Shown here one piece after another: positions 1-8,540 of a DNA stretch of 63,694 bases. Source of the stretch: Dysgonomonas sp. PF1-14 (GTDB taxonomy: Bacteria > Bacteroidota > Bacteroidia > Bacteroidales > Dysgonomonadaceae); contig NZ_JARXWN010000023.1 of assembly GCF_029892965.1 (NCBI RefSeq), positions 1 through 63,694 on the forward strand, read 5' to 3'. Numbering within the stretch: the first letter of the stretch is position 1; each line of letters begins with the position of its first letter. The translations under genes were made by a program, and so were the position numbers. The notes below the pieces were generated by a model that saw nothing but the letters and a program-made list of their open reading frames with translations, searched no databases and was not told the DNA's origin.

Positions 1-56
1 TCTACAAAGGCACGAAGGAAGTTACCTTCTCCGAATTGAAGGATTTTTACTGGTAA
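1..56 (+). CDS. C-terminal end of an unidentified protein
   Basis: An open frame enters from the left edge and ends at a TAA at 54-56, giving a tail of at least 17 residues that ends in ELKDFYW. It runs opposite to, and converges on, the polysaccharide locus. Nothing in the short tail identifies a family. It could be a chance open frame, but no gene on the other strand covers it and the stop sits just before the convergent gene end at 125. Confidence 0.4.
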   Translation, partial: YKGTKEVTFSELKDFYW

Positions 57-124
57 GTTTTTCTTTTCTACTGTCGATTTATTCAGTTGTTTCATAGATT
101 ATATGTAATTTTTTAGTTTAACAA

Positions 125-1285
125 TCACATCCAGATCAAAGGATTACGAATCGGAAGGTTTCGCTCCACCTCTGCAATTTTAGCTTTGTGTTCAAGATTT
201 TTCCACAGATTGAAATAAGAGTTCTCTTTATAAGCATATGCACCGAATAAAAGAGCAGGTTGTGCTACAGGCCAGTTTTCCCAAAAAGCCATATCTTTCG
301 GAAGAGTCCAATTCTCTTTATCTTTTATAAAAGGATACATATATTCAATCCCTTTTTTAATATTCAAGCCCGTATAAGTAGAATATTCCCAAAGGTTTTC
401 TTTATCATCAGATAAAATCTGACAAATGGCAGCCATTGCATCCAGATTGGTTAGCGAATGGCTGTAAGGATTGATTTTAGCTAATTCAAGCGGGAAACTA
501 CCATCCTCAGCCATCTGATCAGGTAGTAATACATTCTTATAACGCAGTTTACAGAATTTTAGTAAGTCATCATTATCTGTCAGCCGGGCAAATGCAGCTA
601 CCTGCATAACCCAAAAAGTAGCATGGTTGCCACGCACATTCATCGCATTTATTCCATTGGATGATGTAGTGAGCCATCGGAGATAATCCTCAAACCATTT
701 TTTCACTATTCTCAGATTTTCTTTATCAACACATCCGGCATTCTGCATTTTATAAATGCCCTGAGCTACCTCCATCAAATGTATTGTATCTATAATTCCG
801 ACACTACGTCCGGAAGTTATTCCTTTGATAGCCTGAGCATATTGCAGATTGGGATTCATCACTGTGGTGGTATCTGCAAACCATGCATTAATATGTAAAA
901 AAGCATGTTTTACATACTCTTCATTATTGGTTTGTATATAGGCTGAAGCCAAAGAACCTATTATTTTACTAAAACGGATCATCACCATACGGTGTTCCAT
1001 GAAATTGTCAGGATTAATCTCTCCATCTCTCTTTATATATGCACCATCAGGCTTTTCAGTATCAGGCCACCAATAATCTCCTTCGGAATAATAATCGTGA
1101 ATCCCTCCAGAACTTTTTTCACTATGAAAATCAATAACCGTTTGTGGCATTTGACTCATTGCCCATTCTGCATTTTCTAGAATCTGACCGTTCAATGTAT
1201 CTTCCGCCAGCTTCACATAATCGGACGATTGCTCACAAGAAAAAAGCAATAAGCATAAAATAATTATGACGAATTTATATTTCAT
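125..1285 (-). CDS. Alginate-lyase-family lipoprotein (PL38-like)
   Basis: Predicted secreted polysaccharide lyase, 386 aa. The N-terminus has a lipoprotein signal ending LLFSC, so the protein is probably anchored in an outer or periplasmic membrane leaflet. The body is an alpha/alpha-toroid of the alginate_lyase family (PF05426 type), with the conserved stretch SGGIHDYYSEGDYWWPD near residues 59-75 and a later RGNHATFW motif typical of the family. Members cleave uronic-acid polymers by beta-elimination; CAZy family PL38 is the closest fit I recognise, but substrate (glucuronan, alginate or other uronan) cannot be read from sequence. It is the last gene of the enzyme series, separated from GH28-DUF362 by 127 bp containing a strong hairpin, so its transcript level may be set separately. 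Confidence 0.7.
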   Translation of the reverse strand: MKYKFVIIILCLLLFSCEQSSDYVKLAEDTLNGQILENAEWAMSQMPQTVIDFHSEKSSGGIHDYYSEGDYWWPDTEKPDGAYIKRDGEINPDNFMEHRMVMIRFSKIIGSLASAYIQTNNEEYVKHAFLHINAWFADTTTVMNPNLQYAQAIKGITSGRSVGIIDTIHLMEVAQGIYKMQNAGCVDKENLRIVKKWFEDYLRWLTTSSNGINAMNVRGNHATFWVMQVAAFARLTDNDDLLKFCKLRYKNVLLPDQMAEDGSFPLELAKINPYSHSLTNLDAMAAICQILSDDKENLWEYSTYTGLNIKKGIEYMYPFIKDKENWTLPKDMAFWENWPVAQPALLFGAYAYKENSYFNLWKNLEHKAKIAEVERNLPIRNPLIWM

Positions 1286-1313
1286 AACCGTTTTAATATA
1301 AATATAGAAACCT

Positions 1314-1337
1314 ATAGCTCCCGGTTTCGGGAGCTAT
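1314..1337 (-). terminator. Strong hairpin between enzyme genes
   Basis: Perfect 10-bp inverted repeat ATAGCTCCCG / CGGGAGCTAT around a 4-nt loop, in the 127-bp gap between the GH28-DUF362 gene and the lyase. No long T run follows on the minus strand, so it may be a partial terminator or an mRNA-stabilising stem rather than a complete stop. Confidence 0.55.
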
Positions 1338-1412
1338 CTATAATACAAAAATCAAGAATAAAGTTTTTTCCTATTTACAGGATTGTTCCCAATACTTGTA
1401 AAATCAATCCGA

Positions 1413-4340
1413 TTATTTAATTAATGTGTAAATCAGTTCAATACCTTTTCCGTTCACAGTATCTAGATTTCGGGAATACCTGCGGGTTTCGTCGCTGTCC
1501 CAATGCTCATGTACGCCAAGACTTTCAACCCGTTTACCATCCTGCATATATACCATACCCGAAGGAGGATTATCGGCCTGAGCCATTTCGTGCAGGTAAC
1601 CGTCTGCATTTTCCCTGATCAGCATCCATGGACGGTTATAATTATCTTTGTCCGGATTATTCTTTGTCTGTGAAAATAAGATATCCAGCCCTACAGAATC
1701 CAGTGCAACCCCATCTAATGAGCCGAGCACACAAGATGGCCATTCCGAATTTTCGTACGGATAAGTCTTGTTGAAGAACGGAGCGTTTGGAAAATGCAGA
1801 GCATACGATGAATGCTTCCTTGCACAATACAGTCCATCAAGAATGTACAATATAGTTTTAGTCCCCAGATTCGGCGACGCCTCCAAATCTACGATCGGAG
1901 AATAGGAATCCTTTGTACCTTCACGATTGGTATTGATTACGCCATGCAAATCGGATGGACCTTGTATCGATCCGAAATTATTCTTCCCTATCATTGTCAC
2001 CCCTGTTTGTCCTTCATCTCCACCTTCCATATTCGAGTACGGGTATGAATGGAGTTTTAGCATTGCCATATTAACAAGATATTTGGCATCCATCACCTGT
2101 TTTGGAATATTGCATGCCCTTTGGTATTCTTTCCCATTCGAATATGCGATCCCTTTTACCCATTGCGGCTGTTCTATGCGGCTGTAATCGCCATATATCG
2201 GATGTTTCTGCTCTTCGGTAAATTCTTTTTCCTGAATGAAACGAACATCCTTAAAGTCTTTCCATATTTTTTCCAGAAGATCGGCCAGAATATACCTTTT
2301 AGCATCATAGATAACAATATTTTCTTCGGGTACACCTGCATATTTTACAAGTTGCTCTACGACCGAATAAACAGTCTGGGGTGCGGCATCGGTATAATTT
2401 GTTGTACGCTGTGGGCGATTTGTAGAATTCATATTAATCTTTATAGCTACAATCTCGCCTTTTTTATATCCGGCTTTCTTATTAAAGCGTTTCTTATTAT
2501 AATGTTCGAATATCTTGTTCCATGCTTTTGCATAATCTTCCTGCCCGCTCAGGGTGGTTACAATATTCCCAACCATAGCGCTGACTTTAGTCTGGTCTGT
2601 GTTTTCATCTGTCCACCACGGACTTTCCATCGATTTCCATTTTCCATTCCAGTGTGCAGTACCAGGAGCATGCGCCCATGCTACCCTTCCGGGAAAAATA
2701 CCTTTAGCCACTCCTACAGGCTGGTTTTGTGCCTCCGGTTTCCAGTCATATTTAGAAAATACATAACTCCCCGATTTCGCACCATCGGTCAGTATCACAT
2801 CTTTTCCTATTTTTACAGCCGGAACACCTATTATAACGATCTTGTTGCTCGTTCCTCCTTTTACCTCTACCAAAGCAGCAGAACTACCTGTCAATTCGGG
2901 AATCTCAACCTGCATATTCTGCGAATTCTCAAATCGTATAGCCGACTCCGACCCTTCAAAGACAGGAGCATACAGGCGCTTTATCGATACATTCTTTGCA
3001 TCATCGCTAATTATCACCGGACGTAGGTCTGCTTTCGCCAGTTTGAAGGTAATATCTCTTAATTTTAAGCCATCTACATGCCTCATCCAAATGCCATAAG
3101 CCGGAATTGTAGGACCGAATGTCTTTATCTCCGGGTATTGGTCTATTGCCTCAGGAACTATGTGTCGTGATTCTTCCACTGGGGCACCTCCCGGCAACTC
3201 TATTTCGATGTTTTCAAGTGTAAAATTGGAAATGTAATGCCCCGGAACTCCCGTTATAAGAATGCCCGACGGTGTGGTCAATTGTGTTTTTTCCGAACTC
3301 TTTGCTTTTACATTGCGGATAACAACGTTATCAAACGAGCCTGTAGTCTGTTTCTCATCTTGTCCTTTTCGGAAGACATTCAACCTCGAACCCAAACGGA
3401 AAAGCATCGGGGTGCGCACATTATCCATTGTAATGTCTGTTATTTCTACATTGCGAAGGTGCGCTCCATCTACTGTCAACAGTTTGATTCCTCCATTAAG
3501 CGTATTATAGATATGACAGTTAGATATCTTTATATTTTCGAACGGCGCCATCGATTCAGTACCCATTTTCAGTCCTGCCTGATTGCTTTTCAACCGAACA
3601 TTCTTCACCACAATATCACGGCAAGGGTACTTACTATGTGTCGTCTTGAAACACAATGCATCGTCACCGCTTTCCACATCGCAATCATAGATCTGTACAC
3701 GCTCGCATCCGTCTATATCGATACCGTCATTGTGAGCTACGCCACGACTCAATATCTTTACATTTTTAATTAATATATCTCTACTCTGTGCATAATGTGA
3801 AGTCCACGATGCCGAATATTTCAGGGTGATACCATCTACTTTCACATTCTGGCATCTGATAATCCGGAGCAGGAATGGCCTTTCGCCCCAGCGTTTCGAT
3901 TCGGAACGAGTGTCGGTCTTTATATGCTTTTCTTTCAATGCCGAACCCTGTCCGTCTATTATACCTTTTCCCTCTATTGTCACATTTTTTGCATCAACCG
4001 CAGCTATAAATGTGCGGCCAACCTCAATACCTAATCCATCGGTAAATGGGTCTATTTTATCATATTTATTCAGGTCGGTATCTCCTAGCAAAAGAGCGCC
4101 TTCTTCCAGATGGAGTATCACATTATCCTTGATAACTATGGTTGCCGACAAATAGGTGCCCTGCGGAATAAGCACAGTTCCTCCACCTGCTTTGGTACAC
4201 GCGTCTATGGCTTTCTGAATGGCCGGGGAGTCCAGTTTCTTTCCATCCCCTTTGGCTCCATAATTTTTGACGTTATATGTTTGGGCAAACAGTTGGTTTG
4301 CACATAAGATCAAAAGCACATAAAATACTATTCTTTTCAT
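1413..4340 (-). CDS. GH28 polygalacturonase-like domain fused to DUF362
   Basis: 975 aa with a type I signal peptide ending at about LFAQ (residue 20). Residues about 22-500 are a right-handed beta-helix of family GH28: the start YNVKNYGAKGDG is typical, NDGIDID lies at 204-210 and the catalytic-type Asp pair is in SGDDALCFK (D226, D227). The usual GHG motif is replaced by AGLKMGTES, as in exo-acting or pectin-side-chain members. Residues about 540-975 form a DUF362 domain (motifs VAIKINMN, MLKLHSY, DGLYCARK), normally a separate protein of uncertain function. GH28 enzymes hydrolyse galacturonan linkages, so the protein probably acts on pectic backbone in the periplasm. Only 2 bp separate it from the upstream six-hairpin glycosidase, so the two are co-transcribed. 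The fusion is unusual. Confidence 0.8.
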   Translation of the reverse strand: MKRIVFYVLLILCANQLFAQTYNVKNYGAKGDGKKLDSPAIQKAIDACTKAGGGTVLIPQGTYLSATIVIKDNVILHLEEGALLLGDTDLNKYDKIDPFTDGLGIEVGRTFIAAVDAKNVTIEGKGIIDGQGSALKEKHIKTDTRSESKRWGERPFLLRIIRCQNVKVDGITLKYSASWTSHYAQSRDILIKNVKILSRGVAHNDGIDIDGCERVQIYDCDVESGDDALCFKTTHSKYPCRDIVVKNVRLKSNQAGLKMGTESMAPFENIKISNCHIYNTLNGGIKLLTVDGAHLRNVEITDITMDNVRTPMLFRLGSRLNVFRKGQDEKQTTGSFDNVVIRNVKAKSSEKTQLTTPSGILITGVPGHYISNFTLENIEIELPGGAPVEESRHIVPEAIDQYPEIKTFGPTIPAYGIWMRHVDGLKLRDITFKLAKADLRPVIISDDAKNVSIKRLYAPVFEGSESAIRFENSQNMQVEIPELTGSSAALVEVKGGTSNKIVIIGVPAVKIGKDVILTDGAKSGSYVFSKYDWKPEAQNQPVGVAKGIFPGRVAWAHAPGTAHWNGKWKSMESPWWTDENTDQTKVSAMVGNIVTTLSGQEDYAKAWNKIFEHYNKKRFNKKAGYKKGEIVAIKINMNSTNRPQRTTNYTDAAPQTVYSVVEQLVKYAGVPEENIVIYDAKRYILADLLEKIWKDFKDVRFIQEKEFTEEQKHPIYGDYSRIEQPQWVKGIAYSNGKEYQRACNIPKQVMDAKYLVNMAMLKLHSYPYSNMEGGDEGQTGVTMIGKNNFGSIQGPSDLHGVINTNREGTKDSYSPIVDLEASPNLGTKTILYILDGLYCARKHSSYALHFPNAPFFNKTYPYENSEWPSCVLGSLDGVALDSVGLDILFSQTKNNPDKDNYNRPWMLIRENADGYLHEMAQADNPPSGMVYMQDGKRVESLGVHEHWDSDETRRYSRNLDTVNGKGIELIYTLIK

Positions 4341-4342
4341 GG

Positions 4343-6361
4343 TTACTTGAATTTAACAGGGATAGTCTCCCCTTCTTTAATTTGTTTTTTTACAATTATT
4401 CCCGAACTGTTTTTTACCACAACTTCCAGTTTTTCTCCTTTGCGGGTAATATCAATATCAAAACTCTGTTCGAAAGCTTTTATCGATTTAAGATTCATAT
4501 AATTCCATTTGGCAGGCATATGCGGGGTGATATCGAACGAACGAAGCCCTGTAGGACGCATACCAAATAAGCCTTCGGTATATATACGGCAGTACAATCC
4601 ACTTTCGGCCGATAGATGTCGTTGCGAGCCTTCGGGCCATGCTTCTATCGCATATGGCACATGATCACCTAACAATCTCCTTTTTGAATATTTCTCAAGA
4701 TATTCCAATCCTTTTTCAGTTGCGCCTGCGGCAAAAACACCCCTCAAAGCATACAGGGTAGACCTGTCCCAAAATGTTTCCGTGCCGGCTTGTGTAAGCA
4801 ATCCGTCGTCAGTCCAAAGACGTGGAGAAAATAACGCTTTTATAGTACCGTCGGCGCGGTCATAGATTCCCATAGTCAAAGGAATGCAAATCCAAGAACG
4901 CAGGATATCATTTCCATCATAATAACGGTATGTATGGAAGCCTTCGACTTCATAACCAAAATAATCTTCTATTGCTTTCCTCAATTGCCGGGCTTCTTTC
5001 TTGTACTCATCCAATTGTTTGGCAGGTTTATCCAAAGCTTCACCAAGATAAACAGCCGAAATAAGGGCGTCGTAATACAGGCCTGATGTACAAAGGTTCG
5101 CTTTTCCCGATGGAAACCGATTTTCCAATTCATCAGAGTCAGATGCCACTACCCCATTCGGAGTAAGTTTTCTTTTGCAATATTCAAGACACCATTCTAT
5201 CAATGGCCATAGCTCCACACCTTCTGTCTTGCTGCCTTTAGCCAATGCGTAGCGAGCCGCACCGTAAGCGATCATTGCCCCGTCGCCCCGGTCTTTTGCT
5301 CCATGCCATGTGGAAGCACCCTCGGAAATAATGGAACTGGGGATCGGTTTATATTCAGGATTCATAAAACGTGCGAAATGACGAAAACTGTTAATCGCAG
5401 ATTCGTTGCCTATATCATATCCTAAAAACGGGAAGAATGGGTTAATATATTCTGCCTGATCGTTAGCCCATATAGCTGCATAATAAGCTTCGCCACCGGG
5501 ACCATGCATAAAGCCTCCTTTCGTTTTGTAAATACTTTCCGCTCCACGCAGTTTCGCAAAAGCAAACATGCGGTTGAGCACAGGATCGGGAGTATCGAGT
5601 ATCAGGTTAGACCACCATTGCTGCACCAAAGACTGGCGGGCTGTGCGTTCTTTTTCTATATTGATGGAAGCAAATGGAGCCTCATCTATTTTTCTCCCCG
5701 AAAACATGGCAAAGAATGAAAATGTATCTCCCGGTTTTAGCTCGAACCAGCCTTTTTCTGATATATCTACGTCTACAAGGTAAGCACTATAAAGTCCTTT
5801 TTCGGCAGGAACGGGATATGTCATTTTTACTTCCGGCAGACGCAATGTAACATTCGCACTACCTATATTCTTAAATGTATATTCTTCGATATAGTACATT
5901 GAAGTTGCCGACGGATAGTGTATACGTGTAAGCTCCAATCCCTTTTTTATCGTCTTGCGCCCCGAAATATAATCGAATGTACTTTCTACTTTCAGTAATC
6001 CGTCGAAAGTAATCTTCTTTACTTTCTCACCCTGTGGCGTCATTTCGGCAACGGTTACCAATTTCGGGATATCCAGTTCGATACGCTGTTTCAGGTGAGC
6101 CTGTGTGCGTGTTACGGGATGCAAGCGCAGCATGGGGAATAGCATCGCCCTGTTGACATGAAAAGCTCCCTCAGCATCTACGCCATACCTGAGTACAACA
6201 GATAATTGCTGCCCACTCATTTCTATATGATCGTAGTGGGGTATCCTCGAATCAATATTCCATTCGATAGCACCATTGTCAGCCAGTTGCCAACGGTCAT
6301 TTTGTGCGTTTAACACAACACTGCTTAAAAAGACTAAGGTTAATAAAATATACTTTTCCAT
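4343..6361 (-). CDS. Six-hairpin (alpha/alpha)6 glycoside hydrolase
   Basis: 672 aa, type I signal peptide ending near VVLNAQ. An N-terminal beta-sandwich (about 25-235) is followed by an alpha/alpha-toroid. Visible toroid landmarks are GGFMHGPGGEAYYAAIWANDQAEY around residue 285-305 in pieces, DSDELENRFPSGKANL, and the C-terminal EGLFGMRPTGLRSFDI, which resembles the closing segment of several inverting (alpha/alpha)6 families. I cannot assign a GH number with confidence; GH154-like beta-glucuronidase and GH78/GH127-like folds were considered. It sits between GH28-DUF362 (2 bp) and GH36 (10 bp) in one operon, consistent with trimming side chains of the same glycan in the periplasm. Confidence 0.65.
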   Translation of the reverse strand: MEKYILLTLVFLSSVVLNAQNDRWQLADNGAIEWNIDSRIPHYDHIEMSGQQLSVVLRYGVDAEGAFHVNRAMLFPMLRLHPVTRTQAHLKQRIELDIPKLVTVAEMTPQGEKVKKITFDGLLKVESTFDYISGRKTIKKGLELTRIHYPSATSMYYIEEYTFKNIGSANVTLRLPEVKMTYPVPAEKGLYSAYLVDVDISEKGWFELKPGDTFSFFAMFSGRKIDEAPFASINIEKERTARQSLVQQWWSNLILDTPDPVLNRMFAFAKLRGAESIYKTKGGFMHGPGGEAYYAAIWANDQAEYINPFFPFLGYDIGNESAINSFRHFARFMNPEYKPIPSSIISEGASTWHGAKDRGDGAMIAYGAARYALAKGSKTEGVELWPLIEWCLEYCKRKLTPNGVVASDSDELENRFPSGKANLCTSGLYYDALISAVYLGEALDKPAKQLDEYKKEARQLRKAIEDYFGYEVEGFHTYRYYDGNDILRSWICIPLTMGIYDRADGTIKALFSPRLWTDDGLLTQAGTETFWDRSTLYALRGVFAAGATEKGLEYLEKYSKRRLLGDHVPYAIEAWPEGSQRHLSAESGLYCRIYTEGLFGMRPTGLRSFDITPHMPAKWNYMNLKSIKAFEQSFDIDITRKGEKLEVVVKNSSGIIVKKQIKEGETIPVKFK

Positions 6362-6371
6362 ATATCCTTCT

Positions 6372-8537
6372 TTAATTCACATTAAGACCTATTACCATAC
6401 TTTCGAGTTCATTCTTACAAACAGGCATAAATCCCGTTTCCATAAGTTCCTTGCCTGTCATCACTTTCCCATCTAAAGCAAATAATGATTTTTTGCCGGT
6501 TTCGAGATTCAATTCCTTTACCGTGTATTTTGCTGATGAATCAAGCCCTTTCAATTTAATCATTCCGTTTTCTCCGTTCTTCACCTGATAAACAAATACT
6601 ACAGCTTTGTTTTTATCCTGCGACACATAGCTTAACGATGCGCTGCTCTTCTCATAAGGAGAAGACAGACGATACAATTCACCATATTGAATAACAGGGC
6701 GAAGGCTGGTTTTATACAATTCTATACTGCTTTTTATCTGTCCGATCTCTTCTTTTGTGAGTTTTGACAGATCGAGGTCTACACCATAAGCTCCGCTCAA
6801 TGCCACATCTATGGTAAACTTCATAGGGCGTTTACCCATGCGGGTCACATGTGCAGATATCGCATTTGCGGGGAAAATATGGGAGAATCCCCATTGTATA
6901 TATACTCTCTTCAGTGGATCGGTATTATCACTAGGCCAGAAAGAATGGAAATGTTTCATGCTACCGTAATCGGTACGTCCGCTACCACCCGCACATAGCA
7001 TCATCATCACATTAGGATAATTAGCGGCAGTCTTTTTCATCAGGTCTAGCAATGCCCAATTATAATCGGTCAGCAAATGCGATTGCTTTCCGGCTGGGAG
7101 ATAAGATGAGCCGGGCTGAGTTACATAACGGTTTGCATCCCATTTTACATACGATATACCCGGATTCGGTTTCAGAGTTTTGTCTATAACCTCATTCCAT
7201 TCGTATTGTTGCACCTCAGGACGGGTAAGGTCAAGTATCAACTGATAACGGCCATACAAAGGAGCTCTCTTTGGTTGTGTGATCACCCAGTCCGGATGTT
7301 TTTCGTAAAGTTCGCTCAACGGATTTACCATTTCGGGCTCGAGCCATATACCAAACCCGATTTTACGCTTCTCGGCTTCCTTACATAAGTAAGAAATACC
7401 ACTCGGAAGTTTTTTCTTATCAGGATCCCAGTCACCCAGACCATGCTTATCATCATCACGGGCATACTTCCCGTTGCCAAACCAACCATCATCGAGCAGG
7501 AACAATTCTATTCCTACATCTTTTGCCCCATCAAATAAAGACACTATTTTTTTCTCATCGAAATCACAATGTGTCGCCTCCCAGTTATTCAGAAGGATAG
7601 GTCTTTCTTTTTTTCCGTCACGGATACCATATTTAACCGCCCATTTGTGAAGATTGCGACTGGCATGCCCTTTTCCCAAATTACTGTATGTCCATACAGA
7701 CACAGGTGTTTGGAATTTTTTACCTTTCTCCAATGTGTATTTGGCTCCGAAAGGGTTAATACCCGACAATGCCCGCAGATTATTATTCCAATCGATATCG
7801 AAAGCTAGTTGAAAACTACCCGGCCACGAAAGCGAACTAATATATACCTCGCCGCTTTCTTCGTTTGCAGCCTGATTAAGGGACAGGATAAAAGAAGGAA
7901 TACGCATCTGGTGTGCCCGTACTCCAATTTTAGAATCGAGTATCTTTATTCCCGAAGATAGTTTTTCCTCTACCAAAGTAGCTTCTCTTTTATAGTTACC
8001 GTTAAACTGTGTCAACCAATAATTCTTAGCAGAAAATATAGGCGCTACAGAAGCATATTTGTATAAAAGAACATCTCCGTTTTCTTCATGATAGATTTCT
8101 GTCCACATTTCCAGAATATCCTCTTTTTTATATGCTTTGATGAATATATCTACATGAAAAGGATATTGTGGGTCTTTCAGATGAATAACAGTTTGTTCTA
8201 CATCCGCGTCCAATTGCTTCGTTTCATGGCTTTGGTAATATAAATCGGTAGATGTGTTGCCATCGGCATGGTTTGCTTCGAGTGCAGGCTCAGCAATAAA
8301 ACCATTGCCCGATGCAGGATAAAATTCCTTTTCACGAGAAAAACCACGCGGAGGAATTACGAATTCGGCATTGGGTTTCCCATAGCCCAACTGATATAGA
8401 TAATTATCGCTTCCGACCATTAGTGTCAGGCAGGAATTATCCGTTGCTATCTGAAATCGTTTGATTTCTGTTGCACCTTGTCCGAACAGTACGATGCATA
8501 TTGAGAATGCACAAAGGGATAAAATTATTTTCTTCAT
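6372..8537 (-). CDS. Alpha-galactosidase, family GH36
   Basis: 721 aa, type I signal peptide (cleavage near VLFGQ). It has the full GH36 layout: N-terminal supersandwich, central TIM barrel and C-terminal sheet. Barrel motifs are LLDDGWFG (about 347-354), GIWLEPEMVNP (about 396-406), the nucleophile Asp in YVKWDANR (D467) and the acid/base Asp in WPSDNTD (about D537). The enzyme is a retaining hydrolase releasing terminal alpha-galactose. Length and motifs are complete, so it should be active. Spacing of 10 bp to the gene below and 3 bp to GH95 above places it in the enzyme operon. Confidence 0.9.
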   Translation of the reverse strand: MKKIILSLCAFSICIVLFGQGATEIKRFQIATDNSCLTLMVGSDNYLYQLGYGKPNAEFVIPPRGFSREKEFYPASGNGFIAEPALEANHADGNTSTDLYYQSHETKQLDADVEQTVIHLKDPQYPFHVDIFIKAYKKEDILEMWTEIYHEENGDVLLYKYASVAPIFSAKNYWLTQFNGNYKREATLVEEKLSSGIKILDSKIGVRAHQMRIPSFILSLNQAANEESGEVYISSLSWPGSFQLAFDIDWNNNLRALSGINPFGAKYTLEKGKKFQTPVSVWTYSNLGKGHASRNLHKWAVKYGIRDGKKERPILLNNWEATHCDFDEKKIVSLFDGAKDVGIELFLLDDGWFGNGKYARDDDKHGLGDWDPDKKKLPSGISYLCKEAEKRKIGFGIWLEPEMVNPLSELYEKHPDWVITQPKRAPLYGRYQLILDLTRPEVQQYEWNEVIDKTLKPNPGISYVKWDANRYVTQPGSSYLPAGKQSHLLTDYNWALLDLMKKTAANYPNVMMMLCAGGSGRTDYGSMKHFHSFWPSDNTDPLKRVYIQWGFSHIFPANAISAHVTRMGKRPMKFTIDVALSGAYGVDLDLSKLTKEEIGQIKSSIELYKTSLRPVIQYGELYRLSSPYEKSSASLSYVSQDKNKAVVFVYQVKNGENGMIKLKGLDSSAKYTVKELNLETGKKSLFALDGKVMTGKELMETGFMPVCKNELESMVIGLNVN

Positions 8538-8540
8538 TAT

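Noticed and set aside
2121-3026. A 301-codon plus-strand frame antisense to the GH28-DUF362 gene
   Set aside because: It lies wholly within a clear gene on the other strand, is rich in Phe, Tyr, Ile and Cys in the way of antisense frames, and has no family motif.
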